A stretch of DNA of 64,000 nt, from NCBI RefSeq assembly GCF_024713975.1, contig NC_091106.1:10147001-10211000 (forward strand). The letters run 5' to 3'. A program made the position numbers and the translations under genes. Positions 1-12,985 of this stretch are shown piece by piece. Each line of letters begins with the position of its first letter. Position 1 is the first letter of the stretch. The DNA comes from Paralichthys olivaceus (lineage: Eukaryota; Chordata; Actinopteri; Pleuronectiformes; Paralichthyidae). The notes below the pieces were generated by a model, which made no database searches, was not told where the DNA came from, and worked only from the letters and a program-made list of their open reading frames with translations.

Positions 1-1089
1 AAAAATATGCTTTTGTCTTAAGTAAACAATTAAAATCTTACAAATTTAGTCGATATTTAATTATTTCTCAGGGGAAAAAAATAATACTCATCACTGTAAA
101 TTAGAGTTAAAGATTTTAAACTTGCACAGGCAGCAGTCTCTTAATCTCCTATAAAAACACAAGGATACAAAAAGAAGCTCAGACATCTCACTGGGTTAAT
201 GAATGAGAGCGTCGTCCACACATTTTGCTCCCAGCAGCTGAAGAGATGGTCGACGCAGTGCATTTCCAATTTAATAGCTCATAAACCTCAATCACCATCT
301 CTGACAATCCACATGGAAGTAGTCTTCAAAGCGGAGTCAGCAGAATGTCACAGCCAATTGTTGGTGATATACAGTAAACATGGTTCCGATTGACTGCGTA
401 ATATAATTCGCTGTCAGTGTCTTGTTAACGCCTCCACTCTGTATCGTACATTTGGACTTTCCCTGCAGCTATCACTTCTTGGGGCGAAGGCAGGAATCGT
501 ACACATCTGTCTGTCCTGTCCTCTCTACTGGCCTCACGTAAATTTATCCCTTTGTGTACCGTCGTTCTGCACACAGTGATCCCCCTCTGACCCCACCTTG
601 ACCTCCACTCCCTGCCTTTGTCTGTCACGGTGGCATGATGGAGCACCGCACTGCTCCTCCACCATATAGCTTTTCTTAAACGACTGAGCCTCTGGGGAAT
701 TGATCCCAACCTCTTCACTTTTAAATCTTTCCACACGTTACGACTTCTGCGTGTAAAGGAAATCTGAAAAAATAAATATTCCAACCATGTCTGATAAGTA
801 GGTGTAATTACGCTGCATGTGTGCAGTCATGCCTAGAATTGGATGTATAGTATGGACTCTAGTAACATGGTGTATACGAGCCTGTGTATCCCTGAATGAT
901 TTCATGAATGACTTTGTGTGACTAACCACATTATCTGGTCCATAGCCGTGGCCCAAGACAGCACATTACCACATAGATGGATGCAGTCATTGTGTAAATA
1001 AAAGACAGAGGCTTCCATTCCCTCACCCCACTGCAAGAAGAACATCGTGTCGGCGACATTATTCCTTGGTGCATACACTTTGTCTCTCT

Positions 1090-1090
<1 letters not shown>

Positions 1091-1134
<44 letters not shown>

Positions 1135-1156
1135 ACACATACACACACATACACAC
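1091..1156. repeat. (AC)n microsatellite, interrupted by AT
   Basis: About 20 pure AC units followed by three AC blocks broken by T. It lies in the left flank. Confidence 0.9.
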
Positions 1157-4125
1157 TCTTTACTCTTTTAGCTTTTTAAACTGCTGTGTCATCTTGTGTT
1201 GAGATCCAGCCATAACAACTAAGCTCAAAGAAACTGAGCTGCAGTTGACACATGGAGTTTTGTGATTGCAGTCCAGGGTAGCCTTCTTCTGCAGAGTGCA
1301 CATGCACAAAAAAATTTGGTAAATAGAATTCAAATCTGATAAAAAAATATATATATCTATAGCCTATTTTATGTCAGGACATAAATATTGCAAAGTAATC
1401 AAAGCCTGCAGGTCATTCAGTCATCAGTGACTTGTCCAGACTCATTGCAGATTTGTTTCTTTTTAACATATCTGGCGTTCGACTTTTTCAAACATTCCAG
1501 ACGCTTTACTTTTTCGACATCTGAGTAGTGTTGTTGAAACCTGTAAGCCTGTAATATGTCTCATCATGTGTTAGTGTCCCGTTGTCAGTGCTGGTAATTT
1601 GAATGCAATATGCAGTGCAATACCACACAAGATCAGATGTTGTTCTCTGAGAAAAACAATAATTATTAATGTTAACAAGTAATAAATTGTGTTGGAATTC
1701 TTTTTCTCATTTCATCGGCTATTTCAATTTTATTTTTGTAGTAATGCATATGCAATGATAATCATATTAATAGGGAGCACATACCTCTAACATTATCGAC
1801 ATATTACATGCTGAGGGGTATTTGATATCAGATATACAAATATTTTCTAAAATGTATGCACATTTTAACACCATGTTTAAACAAATTCCTTGATTTGCCC
1901 TGAATCCCTTGGGCCCTGCCACACCCTTGCACAAAATGTTATGGAACTCAGTTGCAGCAGTTTTTCAGTTGGCCTAACAGACAGTGATGAAAACATAACC
2001 TTCTTGATGCAGATGAAGCATTTGAAATACTCAGTTTGACGTCAGTTACCATGACAACAGCCGGCAATTCTTCACATTCTTTCAGTCATCCCTTTAAACC
2101 TCATACATTTTATCACACAGACACCTCTCCTGAAATAACTTGATTATGCTTTAGATTGGGTGAACACATTTGATTAAAACCAAACCTCAAAGCTGCACCA
2201 ACAGGTTCTGTGAATGTGCTGGGGGAGGAGGCTCTTAAATCTTGCATACATACATAATCTGGACTGAAATGAGGACAAGAATGTCATTATGTTGCTGAAA
2301 TTCAACACAGCAAGTGGAAACAGTTTGCACATAGGGGAGATATTGATAGTAGACCGAGATGCAGCAGTTTCAGTCCCCTCCTTTGGTTCTATGTATGAAT
2401 GGGAGGGTTTTCCTTTCTTCTTTCTTCCTTTTCCATAAAAACTGGCACATCTGTGTGAGATTGTCGGAGCGGTGATTTATGAGAAGGATTAATCTTTACA
2501 AAAGATCAATACACAGGCGAGTGACAGATTAAAGGGACAATCTGAAAAAAGAGTGAAGAAACTGGATGACAGTGTCCTCATCCACAGGGCACGAGGGTGA
2601 ATCAAATGCTGTGGCCTTTTGCAGTCACCAGATCTCAACTTAATTAAATGTCTAGGGACATTTTGGACTGTCTTGTTAGACAGGCTCTCCACCACCATCT
2701 CTAAAACACCAAATGAGGGAAGAAGTTCCAGATACTGCTGCTCTGTTGACACGTGTATAAGACGCCTTATACAAGGACACTTTTATGTCTAATTAGCAAG
2801 TGTTCGTGGGTTTTTTAAGCACGGTTAAACCTGCTAAAAATTGTCTTTCCTGATTCGTCATGCTCCACGTCACAGATGCACCGAAACTGAGGTGCTCTTT
2901 TACCTCGCTGTCTTGCCAAAGCAGCGTGTTCACCCTTTTGTTGTCTTTCCATCACTGCGATGGCAGCTGGAGCCGATAGAAACTCGTGTCCACTGCACTC
3001 CACAGTCATTTGACCCGGGAGTGAATGCACATTGTGTCCATTCTCCAGCCTGATGTTAGTGGGTGTCAGTGGGTTTTGTGACCACTGAAGTGGCTTTAGT
3101 GTTGGTTTTTCCTTTAATTCATCACCTTCTGCACAGGACCCCTCACCCTGGAGCATAGAGAGAGAGACAGTTAATATATTAGAGCCGTGAAGAAGAAGCA
3201 GCATGCTTTCCCCCTGTGACTCCAATTTAGTTTCATCCCCCACAATATTACCTGTATCATCTACTGGGTCCCTGCTCGCAGTGCATTTACTACACTGGCA
3301 ATGAGATTCTAAATTGTGGAGTGTGGAGTTTTTTTGATTCAAGAGAAAAAGCACACGTGAGCTCGTGGTAAAATGCAGAGGACGCTAATGCGCAGTGCAG
3401 ATGAGAATTGAAAGAAGATCAAAACCCGGCACATCAGGATTCATTGTGAGTAGGAGATGGAGGGGAGGGGAGGGGGAGGGTGAAGTTGAGGGGCAACCCC
3501 CCTTTCTAGACGAGGGATTCCTTTACTGCAGTGATCAGCAGTCCCCCTCTCCTCCATCCCTCCATCCTCCCCTCCTGGCAAGTCTGCCTCTCCCCTCCTC
3601 CCTCCCACTTGCTTTCCCCTCACACTCACGGCTCTCTCTTTTCTTCTCCCTCCCTCTCTAGCCACCATCTCTCTCACACACATACGATAGTCACGTTTCA
3701 GTGGGGAGGGTATTGTCTGCTGCAGGGTACAGTATACGCAGCACATGGTTAGAAACGCAAGCGCACTCGTGACTCACACCCTCTTTACTCCAGCCTTCAT
3801 TTATCTCTATCGCTCCCCTGCTGCTCCTCCATTTATCCTCGCATTCTTCCTCCTCCTCCTCCTCCAGCTCGTCTGTCCATCTTCCACCAGCCATCCTCAA
3901 TGCCCCCTTTTCCTTCCTTTTTCTGGCTCCCTCTCTCTCTCTCTTAGCTGTATGACATTGATTCCAAGGTTGCTGTGTTATTGACTGCTGCTTTGCTGTT
4001 AAATATTTCAGGCAGCGTTTCAGTGGCTGTGTGCCGAGGGAGGGATGGGGAAGGTGGTGGTGGTGGGGGGGGGTCTCAGTTCCTCTGCAACTACCGCTGA
4101 CAAACAGGCTGGCGAACAGACGGAT

Positions 4126-4128
<3 letters not shown>

Positions 4129-4209
<81 letters not shown>
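4129..4209. repeat. (CA)n microsatellite, about 40 units
   Basis: An uninterrupted CA run. The apparent long open frames that cross it on both strands are repeat artefacts (HTHTHT or VCVCVC runs). Confidence 0.95.
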
Positions 4210-4212
<3 letters not shown>

Positions 4213-4457
4213 AGCAGCGTATTTGCATGTGTTTGGGACGGTGTCCTGTGCCTCGGTGTGTTGTGCGTATCTCGATGAAATCTTTCCTCCTGGCTTCAAG
4301 CAGCTGAAGTTAATGAATGAACAAAGCTTTGTTGGACCGCTCTCTGCAAACTGTGCAGTTATCCCAGACCAGCCGAAACTCCTATCTCAGCATGTCATCT
4401 GATCGACTGTTTCAGCTCTTCTTGGTGCCACGGGACTGTAATTAGTATTCTCATTCT

Positions 4458-4459
<2 letters not shown>

Positions 4460-4503
<44 letters not shown>

Positions 4504-4520
4504 ACACAGACACACACACA
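4460..4520. repeat. (CA)n microsatellite with GA interruptions
   Basis: A second CA tract about 250 bp from the previous one, ending in CACAGA units. Confidence 0.9.
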
Positions 4521-6637
4521 AGCACTCACACAGTGGAGTTACTGTCAAGTTCAGTCATGTTTGGCCTGGTGATGTTTAAATGAGACTTTTACAGTCCTGA
4601 TGTGTAGACACATTCACACTCCCCTGTGATCCTTATGGTTCACAGCAGAAGTCACTGTATCAGTCCTGCATCACTCGCATGTTTAGAGAACTGATATTTA
4701 CGAGTGTGTGCAATTTGGTACAGATCCAAATAAAGACCTGGACCCGCTTAATATGTGGTTTTATTGGGCGTCTGTTTGGCCTTGTGGAGGTACAGTATGT
4801 ACTCTGATTTCTCTTTGGGGGCTTACAACATGCAACAGAGAAGATCTGATTGACGGTCACATTCTCTGATTGACAGCCGGGACATTTAATCAGCAGTGGT
4901 TGATTGGCAGCAGTGTTTGTCAGGTTGACGCTGGGATTACAGTGAGTCCCACTGCTGTGCCCCCACTGTCCTCTCACAAAAAAAAAACACTTTCCGATTG
5001 AGTCTTGAGTCTGTTTTAATGACGTGTGACTGTGGCAGTAAAGTTCAGACAGCTTTCACTTCACCATAAATCAGACTAAACTTCTCTAAATTTGAACTTT
5101 ATACAAACTGTTATCCGTGACACACAAAACTAACCATAAAGGTTTTTATCCTGAAACATGAAACACGAATCACAAATTCCCAAAGTCTTCACTTGTGTCT
5201 CTGGGCTGTTTCATGAATCACACAGTGGAAAAAATAGTACACTTGAGCTTCTTCTGTTGCTAACCAGGATATCAGTCCTCCTGAGAAGTGAAAATCTTGT
5301 CTTAGTATTCACAACACTGACTTTATTGCTGGCAGCCTCGCCTTGATCTCGTTTCTCTGAAGTTTTCGACCGTCCGGCATGTAAACGCTTTGATTGGTAG
5401 AATGGTATCCACGGTGTTTGTGCCTAGCTCAGTGATGTGGAATTGAAAAATGCATCTAGTTGCAGTGATAGTGTGTGTGTATACATAAATACACATATAC
5501 ACCTTCTATATTTTTGGTCTATAATTGTCGGTGCAGTCATAAAAAGTGAAGCCGCGAGACTCATGAATGTCTGCTGCTGTGATTCATGTCTGTAAGGGTC
5601 AGAGAGAGTGTGCATATTGTTAATCTGATAATACAGCAGTTGTACGCTGGGTGAGTGCATCACACTGAGGCCTGCTGCATGCTGGGTAAAATGCAGTGAG
5701 GTCTGTTGATAGTGAGAAAGCAGTCCAGTGTATTTCATCAGAAACCGCAGGGTTAACTGATTGTGTGTGTGTGTGATTCAGTGGTGACACTGCACTCTTA
5801 GGAGAAAGTAATGTGTTTGTATTGTGTCACAATACGACAGTGTTGCATAGCTGTGGGCAGCGCTTATTAAATATTAGGACCAGTCTGCAGAGAAACAGAG
5901 ACATATTTTGTTTGTGCATGTACGCACAAATAAAACTTTTATCGAAAAAGTTATGTTTTTGCTGGCGCACTTTCTTCATATTTAATTTCCGATGTCTGGT
6001 CCTCACCCTGTGTTTTCTCTCCACAAGTGTGAGGAGCTCTAACATAAAAAAAGGCTCCATCGTAGCTGAGCGGAAAATAAGAAGGAAAATAAGAAGAGCT
6101 CTGTAATTCAAAACATACGCAAAGCAAATGAGCACTTTACTGAAGAGGAAAAAAAACGGGAGGGTTTCCCCAAGCTCTGCTGCTCCGTTGGTCTTCTTCC
6201 CCTCCTCCTCCTCCTCCTGCTAGTCTAGAGTGAGGAAGAACAAGTGGAGACTTCATGCTTAACCACACTGTTGTTACTCAAGCTGCATTTGGCTGCCTCC
6301 TTCTCGTGTCTCCCACTGTGCTGTCTTCATCCTGGTTTCTGTTTTTGGATGCTGGTGTATTTAGATATGATAGGCTGTGTGTGAGAGAGTGTGTGTGTGT
6401 GGTCGTTTCTGCATGGGCCTATCTGATAATCTGTGTTTCTTGGGTGTGGCTGCAATCTGCATTTGTGGAAAATGGAACAGAGTGAGCCATTTTGTAACAT
6501 GATCAATGGTCAGCCACACATGAACATGAGTGAGGTAAATAGATAAGGCTGGTGTCACATGACTAGCAGAACAGAACTGTTAGATAAGAGGGAGCTCTGT
6601 ACAAGTGGATTTACCACGTTTCTCTTCCTGTCTGCAG

Positions 6638-9600
6638 GTTTGGAGGGGCGGCTCCTCATGGCATGGCCAGAGACTGTTGTGTTCCTCCGCTGCTCCAGAA
6701 GGTAAGTCCAGAAGAGCCGTATCCCTTTTCAAATCAAACCCCCAAATCCAGGCCAGGCCACCATCCAAGAAAAATAATATTTGTACCAGAAAGTAATTCT
6801 TCATTGATCAGACAGAAGAGGCCTTTTGAGTTACAGCCAGTAGTCATTAATATGAAATCTGTCTCGGGGTAGCAGCTGCTCGTCTGCGTGAGAGGCAGGA
6901 GACGGGGGGGGGGGTGAGAGTAAAAGGGAGGTAGGAGAGGATTGGAAGGAGAAGGCCGCAGCATTACGGTACAAGCTGATTTGATTTTAAAGCATTAATA
7001 GCTGGGGCATTGGAGCGGAGATTGGCACAGGATCCTCACACCTTCAGTGATGTGCCTGTGATGCTCAGATAAAGCAGGACAAAGGGAGCAGGTGCAGGAG
7101 GAGAACAGCACAGGCACTCGGGGCAATGTTTCAAATTGTCACTGTAATGAATGAAGAAGTCGGTGCGCAATGAAATGTCTGCGCCTCTTTGTCTCTGAAC
7201 ATGATCCAGAAACTCCTGCTTGAGCCGCCCGCGCTACACGATGATCCGTCACTTCTTGGTGTGAGCCCAAGTGGAGATCTGCTGATTCACTGCAGTGGTC
7301 CTGAGCAGGAGGGAGAGGTTGCTGCTTGGATCCCGCTCCTATGTGGGCTCGCAAGCGTAGATGCATGGCCCTGTCATTAGGGGCCACTCAGTATGATACT
7401 TGTATAAGCTGTGAAGGATCATTGGAACCTGTTTGGTTACAGACCAGAAGAGCTGGATTGCACACCATTGTTACCATGCTAGGAAAAAATGCCACTGAGC
7501 AAAACACTGGCTCGGCTGTGTGGTTTTACAAAGTGACAATCCTTATGGTGGTGCTTAAAAACCTGCAAGGACAAATAAAAGTTCTAAATCACCACAGACG
7601 TCAAAATTCATGACGAGAATGTTTTCTGTTTGCCCTCTGAGTCCTTCCTTTTCTTTTTTTTTCTTTATTCGCTGTTATGAAAAACCTTTCAAGCAATGAA
7701 TGGATTGTTATATGTAGCTCAAGGTCTGTTTGATCGTAAGTCCCACCACACAAGCATTATTTAGAGTTTTTTTAGTCTTTCTGTGGGAATAAGGAATATC
7801 AATAGTTGGCTCAACGAATCAAAATAGCTGCTCTGTGATGAGAAGGTTAGCAATGTTATGCTGTATTGATTCTCAGGGTCTGAAAGGCCCACATGGGCTT
7901 ATTTTGATGCCTTCAGCAAAACAAATCAGAGTTTATATTACAAAAACCTCCTGAATTAGAAACAGTCTTAACCTACCTTGTTATAGATTATATATATGTA
8001 TATATATATGTGGTGTTTACAACAGTGACACATCAGTTTCAGGAGAGTATGCTGACAAAGAATTTACACATAGTCTGGTTATTCTGTCGCTGAACTCCTC
8101 CAACAGGTGGAGCTGCCGTTGTACTGCCCCCTGCTGGGTCTCAAACCACCCTCCTTGAAAGCTTTTCTGCAGAAAAGTCAACTTGAACTTAGCATAACAA
8201 AATCTCCTCACAGCACGATGGTTCTGGGTTCAAACCTTTCTGTGTAGAGTTAGCATGCCCTCCCTATGCTGGTGTGTTTTCTCCAGCTTCCTCCCACAGT
8301 TTTGCCCGTAGGTGTGAATGTGAGCATGACTGATTGTTTGCCTCTTGATGTCAGTCCTCTGATGGAAAGCCGATGAATTCAGGGTGTGACCCCGCCTCTC
8401 ACCCGATGATAGCTGTGATTGGCTGCAGCCCACCCCTTCAGGAGATTAGCACATTTGGAAGTGGAACTGTTGTAACGTTGTTATGGATGGTTTTTGGTTA
8501 TTTGGCAGTTTCCAGAGTTCACCTTGGAAGTCATTCATGATTTTTCTGCACATATTCAAAATGTAATAATCCAGAAAAAACCAAGACAAACATACAGAGC
8601 AAAACAAACAATGAACTGCCGCTAATGCATTCATACTAAATACTACAAACACCCAGAGGGAGCAGCAGTACATGGAAACACAATTCCATGGTTCATTTGA
8701 GACCTCAGGGTGTCATTTTACATTTTCTTCTTTTGTGACATTGATTTTGACTCATGTTTTTTTTCCTGCCTCCGACCTTTCTCACAGAGGTGACGGTGGT
8801 GTATCAGAACGGACTGCCGGTGATCTCAGTCAGTTTGCCTTCCAGGCGAGAGCGCTGTCAGTTCACCCTCAAGCCTCTCAGTGACTGTGTGGGAGTTTTC
8901 CTGCAACAGCTCCAGGCAGAGGACAGAGGCATTGACCGGGTAGCCATCTACTCCATAGGTATGCACACAAACACACCCAGAGTATAATCATTTACCCAAG
9001 CAGGTCATACATATGCAGGCCCTTACAAGCTTTCAGGTGTTTTTACATATTGAGGCTATGAGGTGTTCCTGCAGCTGTGGCTTTTATCCAGATTCAGACA
9101 TCAACGTATGCACCATGAGAGGATTTTTCAGCCCTCACTCTGCTCAGAGGGCTCGTTATACGGGAACAACTGGTACTTGAAATCTGGCTCTTAGTGTGTA
9201 AGTGCATCTGCTTTGACCTCTCTCGATAATCAGGCTCATTGCTGTCTGATTATCGAGAGGTTTAAGGGTGTTTGAAGTGGATGCCCATCAACACTCCATC
9301 TCTCTTACCGCCTCTTTTCCCATTTGTCCTCCCTCCTCATCCAGATGGAGCGAGGGTTGCCTCCTCCACGGGTATAGACATCCTGCTGCTGGATGATTTC
9401 AAACTCGTCATCAATGACACCACACACCTCGTGCGGCCACCAAGGAGAGGTGAGGACTGTCACAGAGACCTTTGCTTTTACACTCACAGTTTGGCTCACC
9501 ACCAGTGAGACGGATTGAGGGTTTTTTATTGTTTTACATGTGGATTGTGGTAAAACCTGTTTTATTTATTCGCTTTTGTTCCTCAGAGCTGCTGCCCCAC

Positions 9601-11749
9601 GAGGAGGCAGAAAGGCTGAATGACGTCAAGTTCCTGGTGCAGCAGCTCTACACCACCCTGCGCATCGAGGACCACCAACTTAGCAAAGAGCGCGAGCTGA
9701 TTGGACGACTGGAGGACCTCAACTCTCAAATCCGCCCTTTAGAAAAGGTCTCCCCACTGGCATTTCTGTTGTTTAAGCAAAACTTTGACACGTAATTGAA
9801 TAGAAACATGTGACCATATGAAAAAAAGAATATGCATACTTCCAATGAAAAGTTGATTAGAATTTTTAATGTCTTTTTACAATCTGCAAGTGTTTTACTT
9901 CATCATTATTATTATTGAGATTTCAGGTGTTGTTTCAATTTACAAATTACTGGCTTAAGACGTCCCGGCCAGTTGAGTCATGAGGCGAGATGCTTCAGGG
10001 GCTATCAAGTTGGGGAATCGGCAAAACAATTAATTTGTCTTCCCTGTTATGAGAAAATCGATGTCATGATAATTAAATTGTTATCTGTTAAAATGCTTTT
10101 TTTGTGCCAAAAAATGGTAAAGTAATTTCCTCAGTAAGGTCTGAATGTAAATGTCCTTTTTATGTCTGGCTGTCTGTCATGGTCCTGACTTGTGTAGGTG
10201 AGGGAGGAGTTGAGTAAGAAGGCAGAGCGGCGTACCACCTGGGTGCTGTGGGGAGGCATGGCTTACATGGCCACCCAGTTCGGGATCCTGGCCCGGCTCA
10301 CTTGGTGGGAATACTCCTGGGATATCATGGAGCCCGTCACCTACTTTATCACTTATGGCACAGCCATGGCCATGTATGCCTACTTTGTGCTGACACGCCA
10401 GGTGAGACAACTCAACACTGTAAAATCATACATACTGCTCCTTATACTGCAGCTACATCTATGCTATTACGTTTTCAAGCAAGAACAATTTTGTCCACAT
10501 GACAGTTTTGGCGCCTATTTAATCCATGTCAATATTGACACATCTGAAAATGCAAATCACTTGACCCCTTACACGTGGCGTGCGTTTAAGCAGATTACTC
10601 GAATAACAGCTTGTCTTCTATGCATGTAAGCAGTTGTGACATTGTTAAATGTAGAGTTTCAATGCACAACAACTGTTTGCAAGAATAACAGAATAAGCAA
10701 CACATGTAATGTGTGTTCTACAATGTTAACCAACGCAATGCAGATTGTGTACTTCCAGAAAAGGATCACTTGATAGGAGCCTTATGAATCAGCGATGGCA
10801 ACCGGCTGTGAGTGTCCATGTCAGACAGGCATTTTCAAACAAAAATCGGGCTGGCAGCCATTTCCAAACTTCTCCATTTTAGCAGCTTTAAAACTCTGGA
10901 GCAGTGTGGACAGCAGATGTATAATGCTGTTTCAAATGAAAACATAGTAGTATGGAGGTAGTCTGCATCTACTATTGCTGTTACAGCTAAGAAGATTAGT
11001 TGAATAAACTGATTTACAGAAAATAATCTTTATAATCCATTAACAGTTTAAATCAAGCAAAAGGACCAAACATTCTTTGGTTGCCGCTTCGTAAATCTGA
11101 CGAAAGGAAACGTCTTTGGGTTATTAAATAAATAAAAAGTCAACTTAACCTTACACTTTTATGATATTAAATATTTACTAATAATTTTAGTTATCATTAG
11201 ATTATTTTACGAAATAACTTTACTGTGAGTGGGCACACTTTTGTATTTGATGCTTTTTTTGTGCCAAATAATGTGTTTACTTGAGCAACATATGCAGCAT
11301 CCAGAGAAAGAAGCATCACAGTAATGAAATCTGATGGTTACCGACTTTGCAACACCCTGCTCTAAACTATTTTATTTTTAGCTGTTTAAAAGGCCAGTCT
11401 GGTGACACGCTTGACCTCCAAATTCAATTCAGCATTTATGAATCACCGATTGATGTCACCATTGTGTGATTTGGCTCGAGGCTATTCGATCAACTTACGT
11501 CCTCTTATAAAGTGCTCCGTCTGTGTCTGTCTATAATCTGCAGGAGTATGTTTACCCCGACGCCAGAGACAGACAGTATCTGCTGTTCTTCCACAAGGGG
11601 GTGAAGAGGACACGCTTCGACATTGAAAAGTACAACAAGCTGAAGGAAGATATTGCTGAGGTACAGACGTTTGGCAAGAGCTTGATTCACAAATTTTCAG
11701 TGCAGTACTTAGATTTGTTACAGCCGCGCATGGACCTACTTTCATGCCA

Positions 11750-11787
<38 letters not shown>

Positions 11788-11906
11788 ACATTCTTCTCAT
11801 ATTTTTCCCTGTCTACCCTCTCCAGGTGGAGTTGGATCTGAAGCGTCTTCGGGATCCACTCCAGCTCCAGCTCCCGGTCCCTCAGCTCACCGCCAGTAAA
11901 AATTGA
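6638..11906 (+). CDS. mcu: Mitochondrial calcium uniporter pore subunit MCU (exons 2-8, 5' partial)
   Basis: MCU forms the calcium channel of the inner mitochondrial membrane. Exons: 6638-6701, 8788-8958, 9345-9449, 9587-9747, 10198-10401, 11544-11660, 11826-11906 (stop TGA), about 300 codons. Phases close at every junction. The N-terminal matrix domain is in exons 3-4 ([21 protein letters not shown]). A first coiled coil is in exon 5, then TM1 ([20 protein letters not shown]). The selectivity filter [10 protein letters not shown] lies at 10318-10347, then TM2 and a second coiled coil (exons 7-8). The intact WDIME filter and the residues around it fit MCU rather than its paralogue MCUB. The first exon, with the mitochondrial transit peptide, was not found; the human protein has 351 aa, so about 50 residues are missing. 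The donor after exon 5 (GTCTCC at 9748) is weak. The downstream neighbour oit3 is the same as in human 10q22. Confidence 0.96.
8202..8440. repeat. Dispersed teleost repeat, copy 1 (TTCCTCCCACAG family)
   Basis: It contains the sequence landmarks GTTTTCTCC, CTTCCTCCCACAG, TTGCCCGTAGGTGTGAATGT and CCCCGCCTCTCACCC in the order I know from a very common fish interspersed repeat. A second diverged copy in the same orientation is at 19636-19846. It lies in mcu intron 2. Confidence 0.6.
9220..9259. other. Perfect 14-bp inverted repeat in mcu intron 3
   Basis: Arms CTCTCGATAATCAG (9220-9233) and CTGATTATCGAGAG (9246-9259) are exact reverse complements with a 12-nt loop, about 85 bp before the exon 4 acceptor (9345). 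RNA from either strand would fold into a short hairpin. It is shorter than a normal pre-miRNA. Confidence 0.7.
11753..11783. repeat. (CA)n microsatellite in mcu intron 7
   Basis: A CA tract about 40 bp upstream of the last mcu acceptor. It replaces part of what would be the pyrimidine tract region. Confidence 0.9.
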
Positions 11907-12985
11907 TAGAACGAGTGACTCCCTCCTTTCTCAGCTCCTACAAGCCCCTCTCCCTCCTCCCTCCTACTGTCCAACACCCTTCTCCCTCTCCTTTCACCCT
12001 CAGCTATTTCTCAGTCTCCTCCCCCTCTCCTCTAACTCCCATCCCTCCCACACCCAATTATCCCATCCCTTTCTCGACTGTGGGAGTTAGTTTTTTCTCT
12101 CTTTTTGTTTTTCTTTATTTTTGATTTATCTTTTTACTTTCCTGACTGAAAACTCCAGTTGGAATCACAAGTAAAGGAAAAAATGCTAAATGACAAAGAA
12201 GGATGATGAGAATACCAGGAAGTGAGGTCTCGTACAGGCGAAGGTTGTCGAGGATAACGAAAAGGACGATGATGATTATAATGGAAAAAAACTGGCCAAA
12301 TGCCTCAAGTCTCCAGAGGGACAGCCTGTAAGGAACTCCAGGGGGATATCGGGAATTATCACACCTCTAGACACTCCAGGACAGAGGACATGCAGAGGGG
12401 CATTGTTGAGTGTTTGTGTGCGTGTGTGGAGAGGAGGGCGGACTTTCAGGGTACACTGGGACAACGACCCTGGCCACGCTGCGGATCGACACAGCAGTAC
12501 ACTCCCCCTCTTCACTGAGCAGTCAAACTGTGAACACACACACACCTACTCATTGTCGGGGCAGGCTCCGGGGAGACTCTCTGTCCCACATGTTAAAGTT
12601 TACACAGACATCCTTACTGCAGTCGCACCATCAGGGAGACCTTCATCTCCCTGTAGCTGAACTGCTGCCTCTCTCTCCCTGGGCCGAGCCTCCTCCAGGT
12701 GACGGACAGCTGTCCTTCCACGTGTGACCTTTGTCAAGAGCTTGTCTACCCGGCAGGATGTAGGCGCAGCAACGCCTCGTTTCCTCTTCCTGTTGACGTC
12801 CTGTAGCGGGCCCGGTCTGCGCAAGTATGAGAAGTACTACCGACAACAACATCACTGTGTGTTCTTTTATTCCAAAAAAAATATTTTGGCACTTTTTATT
12901 TTGAAAGCCATAGTATATTTGTTATGAGAAGAATATAAATATATATATGTATACAATCAAATAAACAGATGACCAGAGGCTAGTT
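11907..12985 (+). other. mcu: Probable mcu 3' UTR
   Basis: Sequence follows the mcu stop codon without an obvious acceptor or another coding exon. A pyrimidine-rich stretch (11910-12130) follows the stop. The first well-placed AATAAA on this strand is at 12960-12965, in an AT-rich context. The exact 3' end is an inference; a longer UTR reaching the AATAAAs near 16141 is possible. Confidence 0.5.
12960..12965 (+). terminator. mcu: Candidate poly(A) signal AATAAA for mcu
   Basis: Canonical hexamer about 1.05 kb after the mcu stop, inside an AT-rich stretch. Confidence 0.4.

Larger units (their letters stand above)
1..6637. other. Left flank / mcu intron 1, no supported gene
   Basis: No exon could be recognised here. 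Because the first mcu exon found (6638) starts in phase 0 and begins inside the transit-peptide/linker part of the protein, this stretch is probably intron 1 of mcu or sequence upstream of it. I looked for a GC-rich first exon with a start codon and a donor and did not find one. It holds several CA/GT microsatellites, a C/T-rich tract around 3430-4000 and short poly-purine runs. The longest open frames cross the repeats and do not look coding. Confidence 0.5.

Noticed and set aside
199..393. A 64-codon frame near the left edge
   Set aside because: No domain and no supporting context.
3691..4299. A 202-codon minus-strand frame and overlapping plus-strand frames
   Set aside because: They run through the (CA)n microsatellite and C/T-rich sequence; the translation is repeat-derived (VCVC, HTHT) with no domain.
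6638..11906. MCUB (the dominant-negative paralogue) instead of MCU
   Set aside because: The filter reads [10 protein letters not shown] and the TM2 end [18 protein letters not shown] follows MCU, not MCUB.
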